Shown here: positions 26,744 through 35,222 of the stretch, piece after piece
How positions within the stretch are numbered: the first letter of the stretch is position 1
How the letters are laid out: each line of letters begins with the position of its first letter
From: Bacteroides stercorirosoris
Lineage (GTDB): Bacteria > Bacteroidota > Bacteroidia > Bacteroidales > Bacteroidaceae
Direction: 5' to 3'
NCBI RefSeq assembly: GCF_900142015.1
Contig: NZ_FQZN01000033.1
Coordinates: forward strand, 1-60,798
Length of the DNA stretch: 60,798 nt
Position numbers and translations under genes: made by a program
Notes under the pieces: generated by a model
The model's database searches: none
What the model saw: the letters and a program-made list of their open reading frames with translations, nothing else
What the model was told of the DNA's origin: nothing

Positions 26744-27205
26744 TCATCCCAGCGGATTTTCTTCAATCCCGCCATCGCCGCCATGCGACGGGTCCTGGTC
26801 TTCGGTGGTGGCTGAAAGTTCAATCCATTCCAGTTGTTCGCTGTCCACCAGGGCGCGGGTGTAGGCGCCGCTGCTGAGGCGGGTGCGTTCAGGGACGAAC
26901 TCCACGCGGACGGCTTTCACCTGCTTTTCGAAGTCGAAGTCCTTGAGGTCCTTCACGCCGGTGGTGTCGAGCACGTAGCGGAAGTAGCCCAGTCCTTTGA
27001 TGTGGACGCTCTTGCCCTGGCTCATGCGGGTGTGCATCACGCCTGCAATGTCGCCCAGCACGGCTTGAACGTCGGAGTTACTCACTGTGGAGATTTTTGC
27101 CAGGTCCTTGGCAATGGTCTCCGTTTCCACGGGTTTGCCCTGCACTATCGCGCGGGGGTAGTAAACCGCTTGTTTCTGATTAAGCATCTTTTTCCAAAAT
27201 GGCAT
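26744..27205 (-). CDS. HU-family DNA-binding protein (Bacteroidetes type)
   Basis: 153 aa. An HU/IHF-like domain spans ~30-130 (SKEDL-like helix ETETIAKDLAKIST, VLGDIAGVMHTRMSQGKSVHIKGLGYFRYVLDTTG). A short acidic, Gly-rich tail follows. It resembles the single-chain HU variants common in Bacteroides, often found with peptidoglycan amidases; no amidase is seen here. A 22-bp-period repeat array sits 64 bp upstream. Confidence 0.85.
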   Translation of the reverse strand: MPFWKKMLNQKQAVYYPRAIVQGKPVETETIAKDLAKISTVSNSDVQAVLGDIAGVMHTRMSQGKSVHIKGLGYFRYVLDTTGVKDLKDFDFEKQVKAVRVEFVPERTRLSSGAYTRALVDSEQLEWIELSATTEDQDPSHGGDGGIEENPLG

Positions 27206-27268
27206 AATTCTGATTGTTTTAAGTGTTAATAAATGAATAAATAAATGAACCGGAACCCGGTTTCCCGT

Positions 27269-27356
27269 GTCGCCGACTCGACGCGCTCTTGTCGCCGACT
27301 CGGGGCGGTCATGTCGCCGACTCGAGAATGCCTTGTCGGAGACACGGGAAAACCGG
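27269..27356. repeat. 22-bp-period tandem array (GTCGCCGACTCG core)
   Basis: Units start at 27269, 27291 and 27313 with an identical 12-bp core GTCGCCGACTCG followed by ten variable bases. A fourth, diverged unit starts at 27335 (GTCGGAGACACG). The outer flank CCCGGTTTCCCGTGTC and the last unit form an inverted repeat (GACACGGGAAAACCGG). The array lies between the HU gene promoter region and the metallophosphoesterase stop. Confidence 0.85.
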
Positions 27357-27454
27357 GGTACCGGATAGAAATAGAAGAAGAAAACAGGATTTAAAAATCC
27401 TTATACGCAATGACCACCGGATGAAAAACATCCGGAGTGGCGCGGACTTCCTCA

Positions 27455-28933
27455 CTATAGTTCGATACAGCTTTGCAGTTCTTCTTTTATCATCGGCAAG
27501 CAATCATCCGTAGAAGTCAATTTGGCAATTTCTATAAATCGAGGTGTAATCTTAATTTTACAGCCGCCGTTTTCTTCCACCAATTCCAAATCAATGATAT
27601 TGAGACGTGGCTCATCAATAGAACAGGCACAGCGATAACCGGAATATTCTGTTTTGTTGGCCGGGTCCTTACGATCTCCGATATAAAGTGTCTGCTTCTC
27701 TATAGAACGAACGTGCTCATGGCCGAAGAAAGCCGTCACGATTTTTATTGGAGCTTTATCTAAAACATCTTTTAAAGCCTTTTTGTCGGCGTATGTCCAC
27801 CATCTCTCCGGATTACCATACGTATCACCGTTCACATCACATCCATAGTTGATATGGAACATGGGGATGCCCACCATGTAATCATAACCTGGCTTGCATG
27901 CCATCGTCTGCATGCTTGCATTGAGATAGTCCAAGGCGCCGAATGCATAGGTTCCCTCATCATGACCGTGTCCCGTATCTCCCGGATCAGTGCGGTTTGC
28001 ATTGCCCGGCAAATTGTTTAGCATAAAAAATGCAACCAGCACTTTCTTTCCGTTCTTTTTCAGAGGAAAAAACCATGTGTAGTGATAACCTTTGTTCCCA
28101 TAATTAGCTGCATTATCCGCAGTACTAATGCCGTATGGAAGAAACAAGCTGCCTTCCGCTATCCGCTTTTTGTTTCTTTGTTGAATATCGCCTTTCACAT
28201 TCTCACCGCCAAACCCTGTCCATAAGTCGTGGTTGCCCAGTCCGTCGGCAACGGGTATAGACTGTTCTTCCAGTCCGTCAATCAGATTTCCCCATATATC
28301 ACGCACGGCAGGAAAATGTAGCGGATTAACATCCCCGGCAGGCGCAGTAGGGCAATCCAACAAATCGCCCGGCATGACGATAAATTCAGGACGTTTCTGT
28401 AAATTGATCAGCTTATCTACAACAGACGCTTGACTCCCACAATTAGTATCACCGAAATGATAATCGTTCATCACGCCAAACCGACGGGCGGAGAGGCGGA
28501 AGAATTCAAATTTGTAACATCCTTTATCATTGACGAAGCCACTCTCTTTCTTGGCATTCTTCGACAATTGCAGATATTTCCCGCGTGATACAAGCACGGC
28601 ATAATCCATGCCGGAAGATGATGACGGGTAAATGAAAGACCGATAAACAGCACCGGAATGCCGTCCGTCTTCAAGGTCGAAGTCTTGTTGTAACTGTTCC
28701 TTTTCCCCGTCAATCGAGATAGTGACACGAAAATGTCCGTGAGCCGTCAACACATGAATACCTTTGGGGGTCATTTCATATTCATCGAGTCTGTAATAGT
28801 CATTATCAGAAAGATTGTAAGTTGTTTTATTCATAGCCGGCTTTCCCCATTCTTTCTTGTCCGTAGGTTCAACAGTGATTTCAATCTTATTGAAAGCTCT
28901 GTTTATCAATTCTAAGTAACATCCGTAACTCAT
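27455..28933 (-). CDS. Cytosolic metallophosphoesterase with unrecognised N-terminal domain
   Basis: 492 aa with no signal peptide. The calcineurin-like fold spans about 150-490: MNDYHFGD (variant of DxH), VMPGDLLD, GLGNHDLW, MFHINY and FFGHEH. The first ~150 residues (MSYGCYLELINRAFNKIEIT ... HVLTAHGHFRVTISIDG) form a beta-rich domain I cannot place; a pore-forming or lectin-like fold is possible but unsupported. The substrate is unknown. It lies ~200 bp downstream of the fimbrial operon on the same strand. Confidence 0.75.
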   Translation of the reverse strand: MSYGCYLELINRAFNKIEITVEPTDKKEWGKPAMNKTTYNLSDNDYYRLDEYEMTPKGIHVLTAHGHFRVTISIDGEKEQLQQDFDLEDGRHSGAVYRSFIYPSSSSGMDYAVLVSRGKYLQLSKNAKKESGFVNDKGCYKFEFFRLSARRFGVMNDYHFGDTNCGSQASVVDKLINLQKRPEFIVMPGDLLDCPTAPAGDVNPLHFPAVRDIWGNLIDGLEEQSIPVADGLGNHDLWTGFGGENVKGDIQQRNKKRIAEGSLFLPYGISTADNAANYGNKGYHYTWFFPLKKNGKKVLVAFFMLNNLPGNANRTDPGDTGHGHDEGTYAFGALDYLNASMQTMACKPGYDYMVGIPMFHINYGCDVNGDTYGNPERWWTYADKKALKDVLDKAPIKIVTAFFGHEHVRSIEKQTLYIGDRKDPANKTEYSGYRCACSIDEPRLNIIDLELVEENGGCKIKITPRFIEIAKLTSTDDCLPMIKEELQSCIEL

Positions 28934-29134
28934 AATATTCTTTTTTTAATGGTTTATATTTTATTCTTTAGCACCTGCATTAACCTCCTTTCTGATGATG
29001 GCAGGTACTGACTTTATTGATTAATCTACTTATAACCAGGTTTATCACACCGTCCTGTAGCTGTGTGTCCTCCTTTCTTTGGCGGGACGGGGGTTAATAA
29101 ATCGTTTTATCTCGCAGCTTCCGCACGCAGGCCG

Positions 29135-30766
29135 CTAAAAGGCCAGCACGGCACGGACTTTATAGGTATCGGTTTTGGGCTTTACGCCATAGTCGGGGAT
29201 GTTAAGATCTACATACCAGACAATTTCTTTAAATTCTTTGCTGCTCCAATACGCCCCGGTAAGCTCATCACCGGACGCCTTATCAATCTGGGGCTTGATT
29301 TTATTGAGCATCTGAAGATTCTTGTAATAGTAGGTGGAGCTCTCCTTAGCATAACTGTCAGGCCCACCGAAAAACAGCGTGGCAAGCTCATGCCTGCCCG
29401 GTAAGAACCACCCGCTGCTACCTGCGGGCGCAGGGTACGTGGCTGCATAAGTGGCTATCGCATCAAGGGCAGGAAAGGTGGTGTCGCTGTGCCGAGAGCC
29501 GTAAAGTGCCATTAAACGGGAACTGCAATAACCGAAATATATATCGGATGCCCGTATTTCTTCCCAATCGGCCTGCTCTCCGAGTGTGAAGCCTTTGAAT
29601 TCGTTGGCCCAAACATAAGTAGACTTAGTCGCCCCCTGTCCGGTGGCCCACTTCTCCCTCTGAGGGGTATCGCGCATCGCAACGACCATGCCGTGCACAC
29701 ACTCCGGGTGGTCGCGCATCAGCAGGCGGTCGCCTGCTAGGGTGCCGGTCTGCGTCCAGTGTTTCCCCTCGATTTCGCCCACCCAGAAGACTACGCCGAG
29801 ACAACTCTTCCGTAGTTCATCACGGAACGGCTTGACATCTTCATCCCCGGGCAGGATGCTGCCGTCCTGCATATAGTAGTCACCCGCCTTTAACGGCCGG
29901 AACTTTTCTGTCACCTTACTGTCGCCAAGCGTGTGGACGGTGTATTTTCCGGGCTGAAGATTTAATTGGGAATAGTCAAAATTGAAAGTCTCCTTAGCTC
30001 CGTTGTAGTAATACTTATACGGTCCCCGAACGAAGAGTATGGGGTCTGTAGTGTTCACCAGCAGGCGGGCCGTACAGGGGTTCTCCTGCCAATATAAATT
30101 TTCACTGATCACCGCCGTGTAGCGGTAATAACTCTTAGAAATCTCTCGGCTGTCTATCTTTTCGGTATAGGTATATTTCGTAGCAGGCACCTGAAGGATG
30201 AGCAGGGACATGCGGTGTTCCATCGCGAAGCTGAGCGTGTGGTTGTTATACATGCCACGGGCCGTCATCAGGTCGGAGGCGGTGTATTGGGCGTAGGTAC
30301 TCTGGTTGTCTTTAACAGACCAAGCCTCGACTACAAGCTTAAAGAAGTCTTCGTCGCCGGGCAATACCTTGCCGTTCAAATCTCCATCCTTCCGGTAGGG
30401 ATAATAGGCATGATAACTCTTATCGGGTGAGTATAAAAGCTGAGAAGTGCCGGCAGGCAGCGTCCACTTGCCTCCCTGTAGGGTAAGGCAGAGGTTTTTC
30501 ACCTCCAGGGTTCCGTCCTTCACCACGTAGAGGCCGATGCGGTCGCCTTCGGTGAAGACGGTGCTGTAACCGCGTTCCTGGGCGCGGGTTTGCCCGGTGG
30601 CGTACATGCCGCCGTCGCTCACGGTGATGGTGAGGGGGCGGGCATCGGGGTCGGTGCCGGCAGGGGGCAGTTCGTCCAGTGCGTCGGACGTGCATGCCGC
30701 CAGCATCAGGATGAGGGCGCAGGCCAGGGATGCTGCCGGGGGAAATATGGAATGATGTTGTTTCAT
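29135..30766 (-). CDS. Fimbrillin-family tip-like lipoprotein with C-terminal Lcl-type domain
   Basis: 543 aa with lipobox LMLAAC (Cys25). Residues ~45-300 resemble Bacteroidales fimbrillin/Mfa-like domains (TEGDRIGLYVV, YYPYRKDGDL, YTASDLMTA). The C-terminal ~210 residues (GVVFWVGEIEGKHW, SGWFLPGRHELATLFF, YWSSKEF, YKVRAVLAF) resemble the DUF1566/Lcl-like lectin-type fold. Such two-domain proteins act as tip or ligand-binding subunits. Last gene of the fimbrial operon. Confidence 0.78.
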   Translation of the reverse strand: MKQHHSIFPPAASLACALILMLAACTSDALDELPPAGTDPDARPLTITVSDGGMYATGQTRAQERGYSTVFTEGDRIGLYVVKDGTLEVKNLCLTLQGGKWTLPAGTSQLLYSPDKSYHAYYPYRKDGDLNGKVLPGDEDFFKLVVEAWSVKDNQSTYAQYTASDLMTARGMYNNHTLSFAMEHRMSLLILQVPATKYTYTEKIDSREISKSYYRYTAVISENLYWQENPCTARLLVNTTDPILFVRGPYKYYYNGAKETFNFDYSQLNLQPGKYTVHTLGDSKVTEKFRPLKAGDYYMQDGSILPGDEDVKPFRDELRKSCLGVVFWVGEIEGKHWTQTGTLAGDRLLMRDHPECVHGMVVAMRDTPQREKWATGQGATKSTYVWANEFKGFTLGEQADWEEIRASDIYFGYCSSRLMALYGSRHSDTTFPALDAIATYAATYPAPAGSSGWFLPGRHELATLFFGGPDSYAKESSTYYYKNLQMLNKIKPQIDKASGDELTGAYWSSKEFKEIVWYVDLNIPDYGVKPKTDTYKVRAVLAF

Positions 30767-30805
30767 ACGGTTTCTTTTTTATTGATGAATTTAGTTGCTA
30801 CTGTT

Positions 30806-31693
30806 CTACTCGACCGGCTGCCACGTACCTCCTCCTTCTTCCATGTCGATATTTTCGATACCTTCCGAGGTCACGGTGAGGCGGTACTCGTACATCTTGC
30901 CACTGAAGAAGTTCGCTTCGCCTGCGGCGGGGGTGTAGTAGAAGGTCTTTCCTCCGATGACTATTTTCACGAACTTCCGTCCCGACATATTTTGGGGAGG
31001 AAGCAGGGCGCGCACGGTGCGTACGTAGTCGGCGGCGGCAGGGGTCACTTCGTTGGGGGTGATGTGGTCGGTGCCGGGGCGCACTTGCCCTGCGGTTCCA
31101 TTGTTGAGATTGATATTCCCTCCCGTGCACGTGAGGTTTTCAAAGGTTACAGTGGCGGTCCGCAGTTCATAGTCGGTCACGCCGTTGCCCGCTTTGAGGT
31201 GTACCACCACCTTGGCTGTGACGTGGCGGAAGACGAGGGTCTTATCGGGGGACGTTACGGTGATGCGGAGGGAGGGAGCAACCATGCAGTCGCTATCCTG
31301 ATATCCTTTATCTCTCTGGTCGGCCTGTACAGAGAATCGTTCAAGATTCAACAACAACGGATATACCCCGTTAATAAACTTTTTCTCATCCGGGCTTGTC
31401 CAGTCGATGTTTGTAATCAGCTTTCCATCGGAATCGACGGAGGTGTATATCTCATCCGTACTGCCGGAGATGCTATTTTTAATCCACAGCCTCACCATTT
31501 CTCCCCCTTCCCACCTGTTTTCGGTGGTAGCCCGTGTCTGGGCGTTGGCGGAGGAATATCCCTCTACGGCGGCGTAGAGTTCCAGCGGCACGCCGCCTTC
31601 GGGCCATGCCGCGTCGTCATCGCCTGTGCAGGCAACCAAAACCAAGGCTGCCCACAGGTACATTATATATATTGGTATGTTCGTCTTCTTCAT
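30806..31693 (-). CDS. Fimbrillin-family lipoprotein
   Basis: 295 aa, lipobox LVLVAC (Cys22). AQTRATTENRWEGGEMVRLWIK and VTSPDKTLVFRHVTAKVVVHLKAG match the N-terminal domain of Mfa-like/fimbrillin proteins. YTPAAGEANFFSGKMYEYRLTV is the usual second domain. These are exported as lipoproteins, processed by an outer-membrane Arg/Lys protease and polymerised by strand exchange. It sits 28 bp downstream of the next fimbrillin gene. Confidence 0.85.
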   Translation of the reverse strand: MKKTNIPIYIMYLWAALVLVACTGDDDAAWPEGGVPLELYAAVEGYSSANAQTRATTENRWEGGEMVRLWIKNSISGSTDEIYTSVDSDGKLITNIDWTSPDEKKFINGVYPLLLNLERFSVQADQRDKGYQDSDCMVAPSLRITVTSPDKTLVFRHVTAKVVVHLKAGNGVTDYELRTATVTFENLTCTGGNINLNNGTAGQVRPGTDHITPNEVTPAAADYVRTVRALLPPQNMSGRKFVKIVIGGKTFYYTPAAGEANFFSGKMYEYRLTVTSEGIENIDMEEGGGTWQPVE

Positions 31694-31721
31694 TTTTTTC
31701 TTTATATTTATTGTTTATGGG

Positions 31722-32681
31722 TTACTCCTGAAATGCAGAGCCTTCTACGGGTGCGCCTATGGTTTCCCAGTCCTCGATTTCGGTTTCCAGCCTCAGTTCC
31801 TTATAGTCCACGGTTATCTTATAGATGTACCGCTTGCCGCTTTGCAGCTTCAAGGCATCTCCGGCGGGGATTTTGTAGACGAAATTCGTGTTGTCTGCCA
31901 GCTTCACGCGGATGAAGACGGTGCCTGCGGTTAGTTCTTGGGGCACCACGATGGCTTCGGCGTACTGGAGATTGGTGGCGTTAAAGTCTGTCGTCACCAA
32001 CGTGGGGATGGTAATCGGAGCGGCGGGGTTGGGGTCGGCAGCGAGGGCTATCATCGCCTGGCGTTCGGTCTCGCTACTCATGTCGGCGGCTTTCTTGGGG
32101 GTGAAGGTGGCCTTCAGGGCGGTGTTCTCCAGGGTCACGGTGGCACCGATGAGGTCGGGGGCGCCGTTGCCGCGCTTCAGCACTACTTCTACTTTAGATA
32201 GCAAATGGTAGAAAGTGAGGTCCACGTTAGAGGCGGTGGGGGCCACGTTCCGCTTGGTGGAATAGAGCAGGTCGGAAGCGGCGTAGGCATCTTGCGTGGT
32301 CTGGTCGGCCTTCACTTCGTGGGACACCGATGCGGGGAAGCTGTCTCCCGCCGGGGCAGGGTTGGCATGGATGGCATAGATGTTCACGGGGTCGGGCGAG
32401 ATGTAGTACATGTCGGTGGCGTAAGTGAAGCCTCCGGTGCCGTCGGCGGTGAGCACGTTGTTCCGGTAGAGGGAGGCACCTTTGCTGTCGTCTACCCAGG
32501 CAGATACTTGCAGTCCTGCGCCAAGCTGTGTGTCGAGGCCGTAGGAACGGGTCTGGGAGGTGATGCCGCTGGTGAGGCGGATTTCGCCGTTCCAGTTGTC
32601 GGTGATTACTTCGTTGTCGTTGTTGCAGGCGGCAAGCGCAAGGGCTGCTGCGGCAATGATTGATAAATTTCTAAGTTTCAT
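31722..32681 (-). CDS. Fimbrillin-family lipoprotein
   Basis: 319 aa, lipobox LALAAC (Cys19). VDLTFYHLLSKVEVVLKRGNGAPDLIGATVTLENT and YKIPAGDALKLQSGKRYIYKITVDYKEL are the hallmark two-domain fimbrillin segments. Likely a major or accessory fimbrial subunit. It has the same architecture as the gene at 30806-31693 but is not a close duplicate. Confidence 0.87.
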   Translation of the reverse strand: MKLRNLSIIAAAALALAACNNDNEVITDNWNGEIRLTSGITSQTRSYGLDTQLGAGLQVSAWVDDSKGASLYRNNVLTADGTGGFTYATDMYYISPDPVNIYAIHANPAPAGDSFPASVSHEVKADQTTQDAYAASDLLYSTKRNVAPTASNVDLTFYHLLSKVEVVLKRGNGAPDLIGATVTLENTALKATFTPKKAADMSSETERQAMIALAADPNPAAPITIPTLVTTDFNATNLQYAEAIVVPQELTAGTVFIRVKLADNTNFVYKIPAGDALKLQSGKRYIYKITVDYKELRLETEIEDWETIGAPVEGSAFQE

Positions 32682-32721
32682 AATCTTACTTTTTTTAGTG
32701 TTATTAATAGTGATAATTCAT

Positions 32722-33630
32722 TTAATTGTTCGTTTCCATTCCGGCCGAGCCGCCTTCGCCGCCCTCGCCGTTGCCCGGTGTCCAGTCGGTAATGGTGGCG
32801 GAGAAGTCGGCTCCGGTAGGCGTCTCCACTACTTTCCCGCCCAAGGTAAGGGGCTTCCGCTTATCGGCGTTGAAGGCGGCAAGCTCCGTGGTGAGATCGC
32901 TCGTGAGGTTCAGGGCTTCGGGGCTGCCGCCCGTGAAGCGGATAATGGCGTTCAGCTTCTGCTGCTCACCCGCTATGCCAAGCAGGCGCACGGTTGCCGC
33001 GTACTTCCCGGCATTGGCGCCGGAGGTTATCTTTGCGAACTGCAATTCCACGTTCGTGGGTGTGGCGTAGATGCCGGCGGAGAAATCCAGCGTACCTGCT
33101 ACGCCCGACAGGTAGCCCTCGATATGCTCTATCCTGTCCGTGGTGCTGCCCGTAGGCTCGATGACGAGCGTCAGTTGCCGCACCTGCTGCTGCATCACGG
33201 CGGTGAATGTCTGCTCCGTGTCGGGCTCTATCACGGCATCCACCGCATCCGTAAACAGCCAGCCGGGCATCTCCTGCACGAAGGGGCCCGCACCGTCCAC
33301 ATTGCCCGAAGCCCCGGCGACGGTGGCAGTGATGCCGGAAACGGTGATGTGCTGCGGTGTGTTGTAGATATGCAGGTGGTAGCTGCCCGGTTCAAAAAGA
33401 GGTTCGAGCAGGTTGGTGGTGCCGGTGAGGGTGGCGGAGTAGTCACCGGCTTCTACCGTATAGCTTGCGGGTGCGGTCAGTCCCTCGCCGATGCCGCTCC
33501 AGTCGGTAACGAGGGTAATTGCCCCTTGCTCCGGGTGCGGGGTGTTGTAGATGGGGTCTTTCACGTCGCAGGCGGCAAGGGATAGCGCTGTGGCTGCTAC
33601 GATAAGACATTGTCTGATGTTCCTTTTCAT
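32722..33630 (-). CDS. DUF5119-family fimbrial lipoprotein (Mfa2/FimB-like position)
   Basis: 302 aa, lipobox LSLAAC (Cys21). IYNTPHPEQGAITLVTDWSGIGEG and YHLHIYNTPQHITVSG with a following transthyretin-like domain are typical of DUF5119 proteins in Bacteroides fimbrial loci. Its place between the DUF3575 gene and the fimbrillins suggests the outer-membrane anchor or terminator subunit. That role is inference from gene order. Confidence 0.78.
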   Translation of the reverse strand: MKRNIRQCLIVAATALSLAACDVKDPIYNTPHPEQGAITLVTDWSGIGEGLTAPASYTVEAGDYSATLTGTTNLLEPLFEPGSYHLHIYNTPQHITVSGITATVAGASGNVDGAGPFVQEMPGWLFTDAVDAVIEPDTEQTFTAVMQQQVRQLTLVIEPTGSTTDRIEHIEGYLSGVAGTLDFSAGIYATPTNVELQFAKITSGANAGKYAATVRLLGIAGEQQKLNAIIRFTGGSPEALNLTSDLTTELAAFNADKRKPLTLGGKVVETPTGADFSATITDWTPGNGEGGEGGSAGMETNN

Positions 33631-33651
33631 ATGCGTTGGTTTTAGATGGTT

Positions 33652-34809
33652 TTACTTGTTGTTTCCGATAGTCCACACGAGGCTGATGCCTGCTTGTGTG
33701 GGGCCCCAGAAGTTCTTTGTTCCGTCTTGCTGCTTATGGATGCGCACGCCGTCGGTCATGCCGAAGCTGTCGTAGGCGGAACGGGTATAGCCCAGGCCGA
33801 GGTTGAAGTCGAGGGAGAAACTGCGGGAGAGGGATAATTGGTAACCCAGCGTCACGCCCGCATTCCATAGCTTGCCCTGATAGCCGGTGTCGCCTTTCAG
33901 CAGTTTGCCGGGCAGATACTTATATATGTTGTACTCGCCGTAGCTGCCGGAGACGCCTGCGTAGAAGCGTTTATCGCGCAGCAGATACCACCGCACTTCG
34001 GGATTGACGAGCCACACTTTCTGCACTTTGCCGTGATTGCCGCCCCACCAGGAGAAGCTGCCGTCGAGCTTGAGGCCGATGCTGTGGCTGATGCGCCATT
34101 CCACGCCAAGGGTGGGCAGCAGGAAGGTATCATACAAGAGGTTGGTGCGGAGGGAAAGGGATTGTTCTTTCCGGCGGGTGGGCGTTGGCTGTTCCGGGGT
34201 TGCCGCTTCGCTCTTCGCTTGCCGGGCAGGCTTCTGGGCTTGCTGAATAGCTTTCTGCTCCTGTTGCACAGCCTTCTGCTCCTGCTGCACAGCCTTCTGC
34301 TCCTGCTGAATAGCTTTCTGTTCCTGCTGAACAACCCTTAAATCCGTATCAGCCGCGTCGGGTAAATCTTCTTTCGTTTCGTTGATATCGGCGGGGATAC
34401 ACAGCGTCACGGTCACTACATTCCGCACTCCTTCTGCGTACTCCACGGCATGGTTGGCGGTCACGAAGCAGGCTTCCGTCACTCCTGCCCGTCCGATAAG
34501 TTCCGACTTCACCCGGTTGCTGCGCACGGCAGCCATGCGCCGGTTCTCTTCGTCCGGAGCCTGTCCGGTGCAATATCCATCCACGCGCACCGGAATGCTG
34601 CCCGAAAGAATGGCCTCCCGGTGTGCACGTAGCAGGGTCAGGAGTGCTTCGAGCTGCGCACCGTTGTCACGCCAGGGGGCATAGAACGCATCTTTTCCTT
34701 GCACAAAGCGAAAGATGTAGAGACTGTCCGCCGCTTCTCTGGCGAAACTTGCCACTCCCGGCAGCAGCGCCAGGAACAGAACCAATAGATGTCTTTGTAA
34801 GTGTTTCAT
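33652..34809 (-). CDS. DUF3575 outer-membrane protein with OmpA-like domain and QQEQKA heptad repeats
   Basis: 385 aa. A signal peptide is followed by an OmpA_C-like domain (about 28-140, YIFRFVQGKDAFY ... NRRMAAVRSNRVKSEL). Next come five heptads of QQEQKA(I/V) (161-195, coded at 34225-34329) forming a coiled coil. A DUF3575 beta-barrel follows (about 222-385, LRTNLLYDTFLLPTLGVEWRI ... GISLVWTIG). It probably links fimbriae to the cell wall and outer membrane. It overlaps the upstream small membrane protein by 4 bp (ATGA). Confidence 0.85.
   Translation of the reverse strand: MKHLQRHLLVLFLALLPGVASFAREAADSLYIFRFVQGKDAFYAPWRDNGAQLEALLTLLRAHREAILSGSIPVRVDGYCTGQAPDEENRRMAAVRSNRVKSELIGRAGVTEACFVTANHAVEYAEGVRNVVTVTLCIPADINETKEDLPDAADTDLRVVQQEQKAIQQEQKAVQQEQKAVQQEQKAIQQAQKPARQAKSEAATPEQPTPTRRKEQSLSLRTNLLYDTFLLPTLGVEWRISHSIGLKLDGSFSWWGGNHGKVQKVWLVNPEVRWYLLRDKRFYAGVSGSYGEYNIYKYLPGKLLKGDTGYQGKLWNAGVTLGYQLSLSRSFSLDFNLGLGYTRSAYDSFGMTDGVRIHKQQDGTKNFWGPTQAGISLVWTIGNNK
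34225..34329 (-). repeat. In-frame 21-bp tandem repeats in the DUF3575 gene
   Basis: About five 21-bp units encode QQEQKAI/QQEQKAV. Copy-number change by slippage would keep the frame and alter coiled-coil length. Confidence 0.8.
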
Positions 34810-35024
34810 AGGTTTATCCTCATTTTAAGTATCTTTTCAATAGTTTCCCTTTCCACCTGCATGCGTTCCAGTTCTTTAAACATACGGTCCAGTTCGCGAA
34901 GGCTTTTCGCAATGCAATGGTTGCACTTCCGCTCAATCTTCCGGCAATATAGGAAGAGGCAAAAAATGGCTATCACCATACAAAAAATGAATGCCACAAT
35001 AAGAAGGTACATGTATTCGTTCAT
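34806..35024 (-). CDS. Small single-pass membrane protein, first gene of the fimbrial operon
   Basis: 72 aa: N-terminal transmembrane helix (about 5-27, YLLIVAFIFCMVIAIFCLFL), then CRKIERKCNHC and an amphipathic coiled tail (LRELDRMFKELERMQVERET). Its stop overlaps the DUF3575 start (ATGA). Function unknown; position suggests fimbrial biogenesis. Confidence 0.7.
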   Translation of the reverse strand: MNEYMYLLIVAFIFCMVIAIFCLFLYCRKIERKCNHCIAKSLRELDRMFKELERMQVERETIEKILKMRINL

Positions 35025-35079
35025 CGCTCTTGTTCTTTAGAAATCATGCTGCAAAAGAAGCGATTTACGGATGAGACAC

Positions 35080-35129
35080 TATTGCATTTTGTCCCGACTT
35101 TATTGCATTTTGTCCCAATTATATTGCAA
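35080..35129. promoter_or_regulatory. Phased TATTGCA direct repeats (putative operator) upstream of the fimbrial operon
   Basis: TATTGCATTTTGTCCC occurs perfectly at 35080-35095 and 35101-35116, and a third partial copy (TATTGCAA) starts at 35122. The spacing is exactly 21 bp, about two helical turns. It lies between the regulator terminator and the operon start. This fits tandem sites for an AraC-type regulator such as the neighbouring protein. Confidence 0.7.
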
Positions 35130-35165
35130 CACACCATCCTCAGATACTTCTGAGGCATGTGGGCA

Positions 35166-35196
35166 CAAAAAAAGCACGGATGGACCGTGCTTTTGA
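35166..35196 (-). terminator. Terminator of the TPR/AraC regulator gene
   Basis: Perfect 9-bp stem AAAGCACGG / CCGTGCTTT around ATGGA, followed on the minus strand by a run of seven T. It separates the regulator from the fimbrial operon, so the operon needs its own promoter downstream. Confidence 0.85.
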
Positions 35197-35222
35197 TTTT
35201 TGGGGGATTGATAAGTAGATGT

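Noticed and set aside
27269..27356. CRISPR array
   Set aside because: Period of 22 bp with a 12-bp core and 10-bp spacers is too short, and no cas genes are in the window.
28934..29134. Short frame near 29065-28990 after an AAAGGAGG (VINLVISRLINKV)
   Set aside because: A 22-codon GTG frame with no family resemblance; not enough to call a gene.
30590..31915. 441-aa plus-strand ORF across two fimbrillin genes
   Set aside because: It spans the intergenic gap and is low-complexity; both minus-strand genes have lipoboxes and fimbrillin segments.
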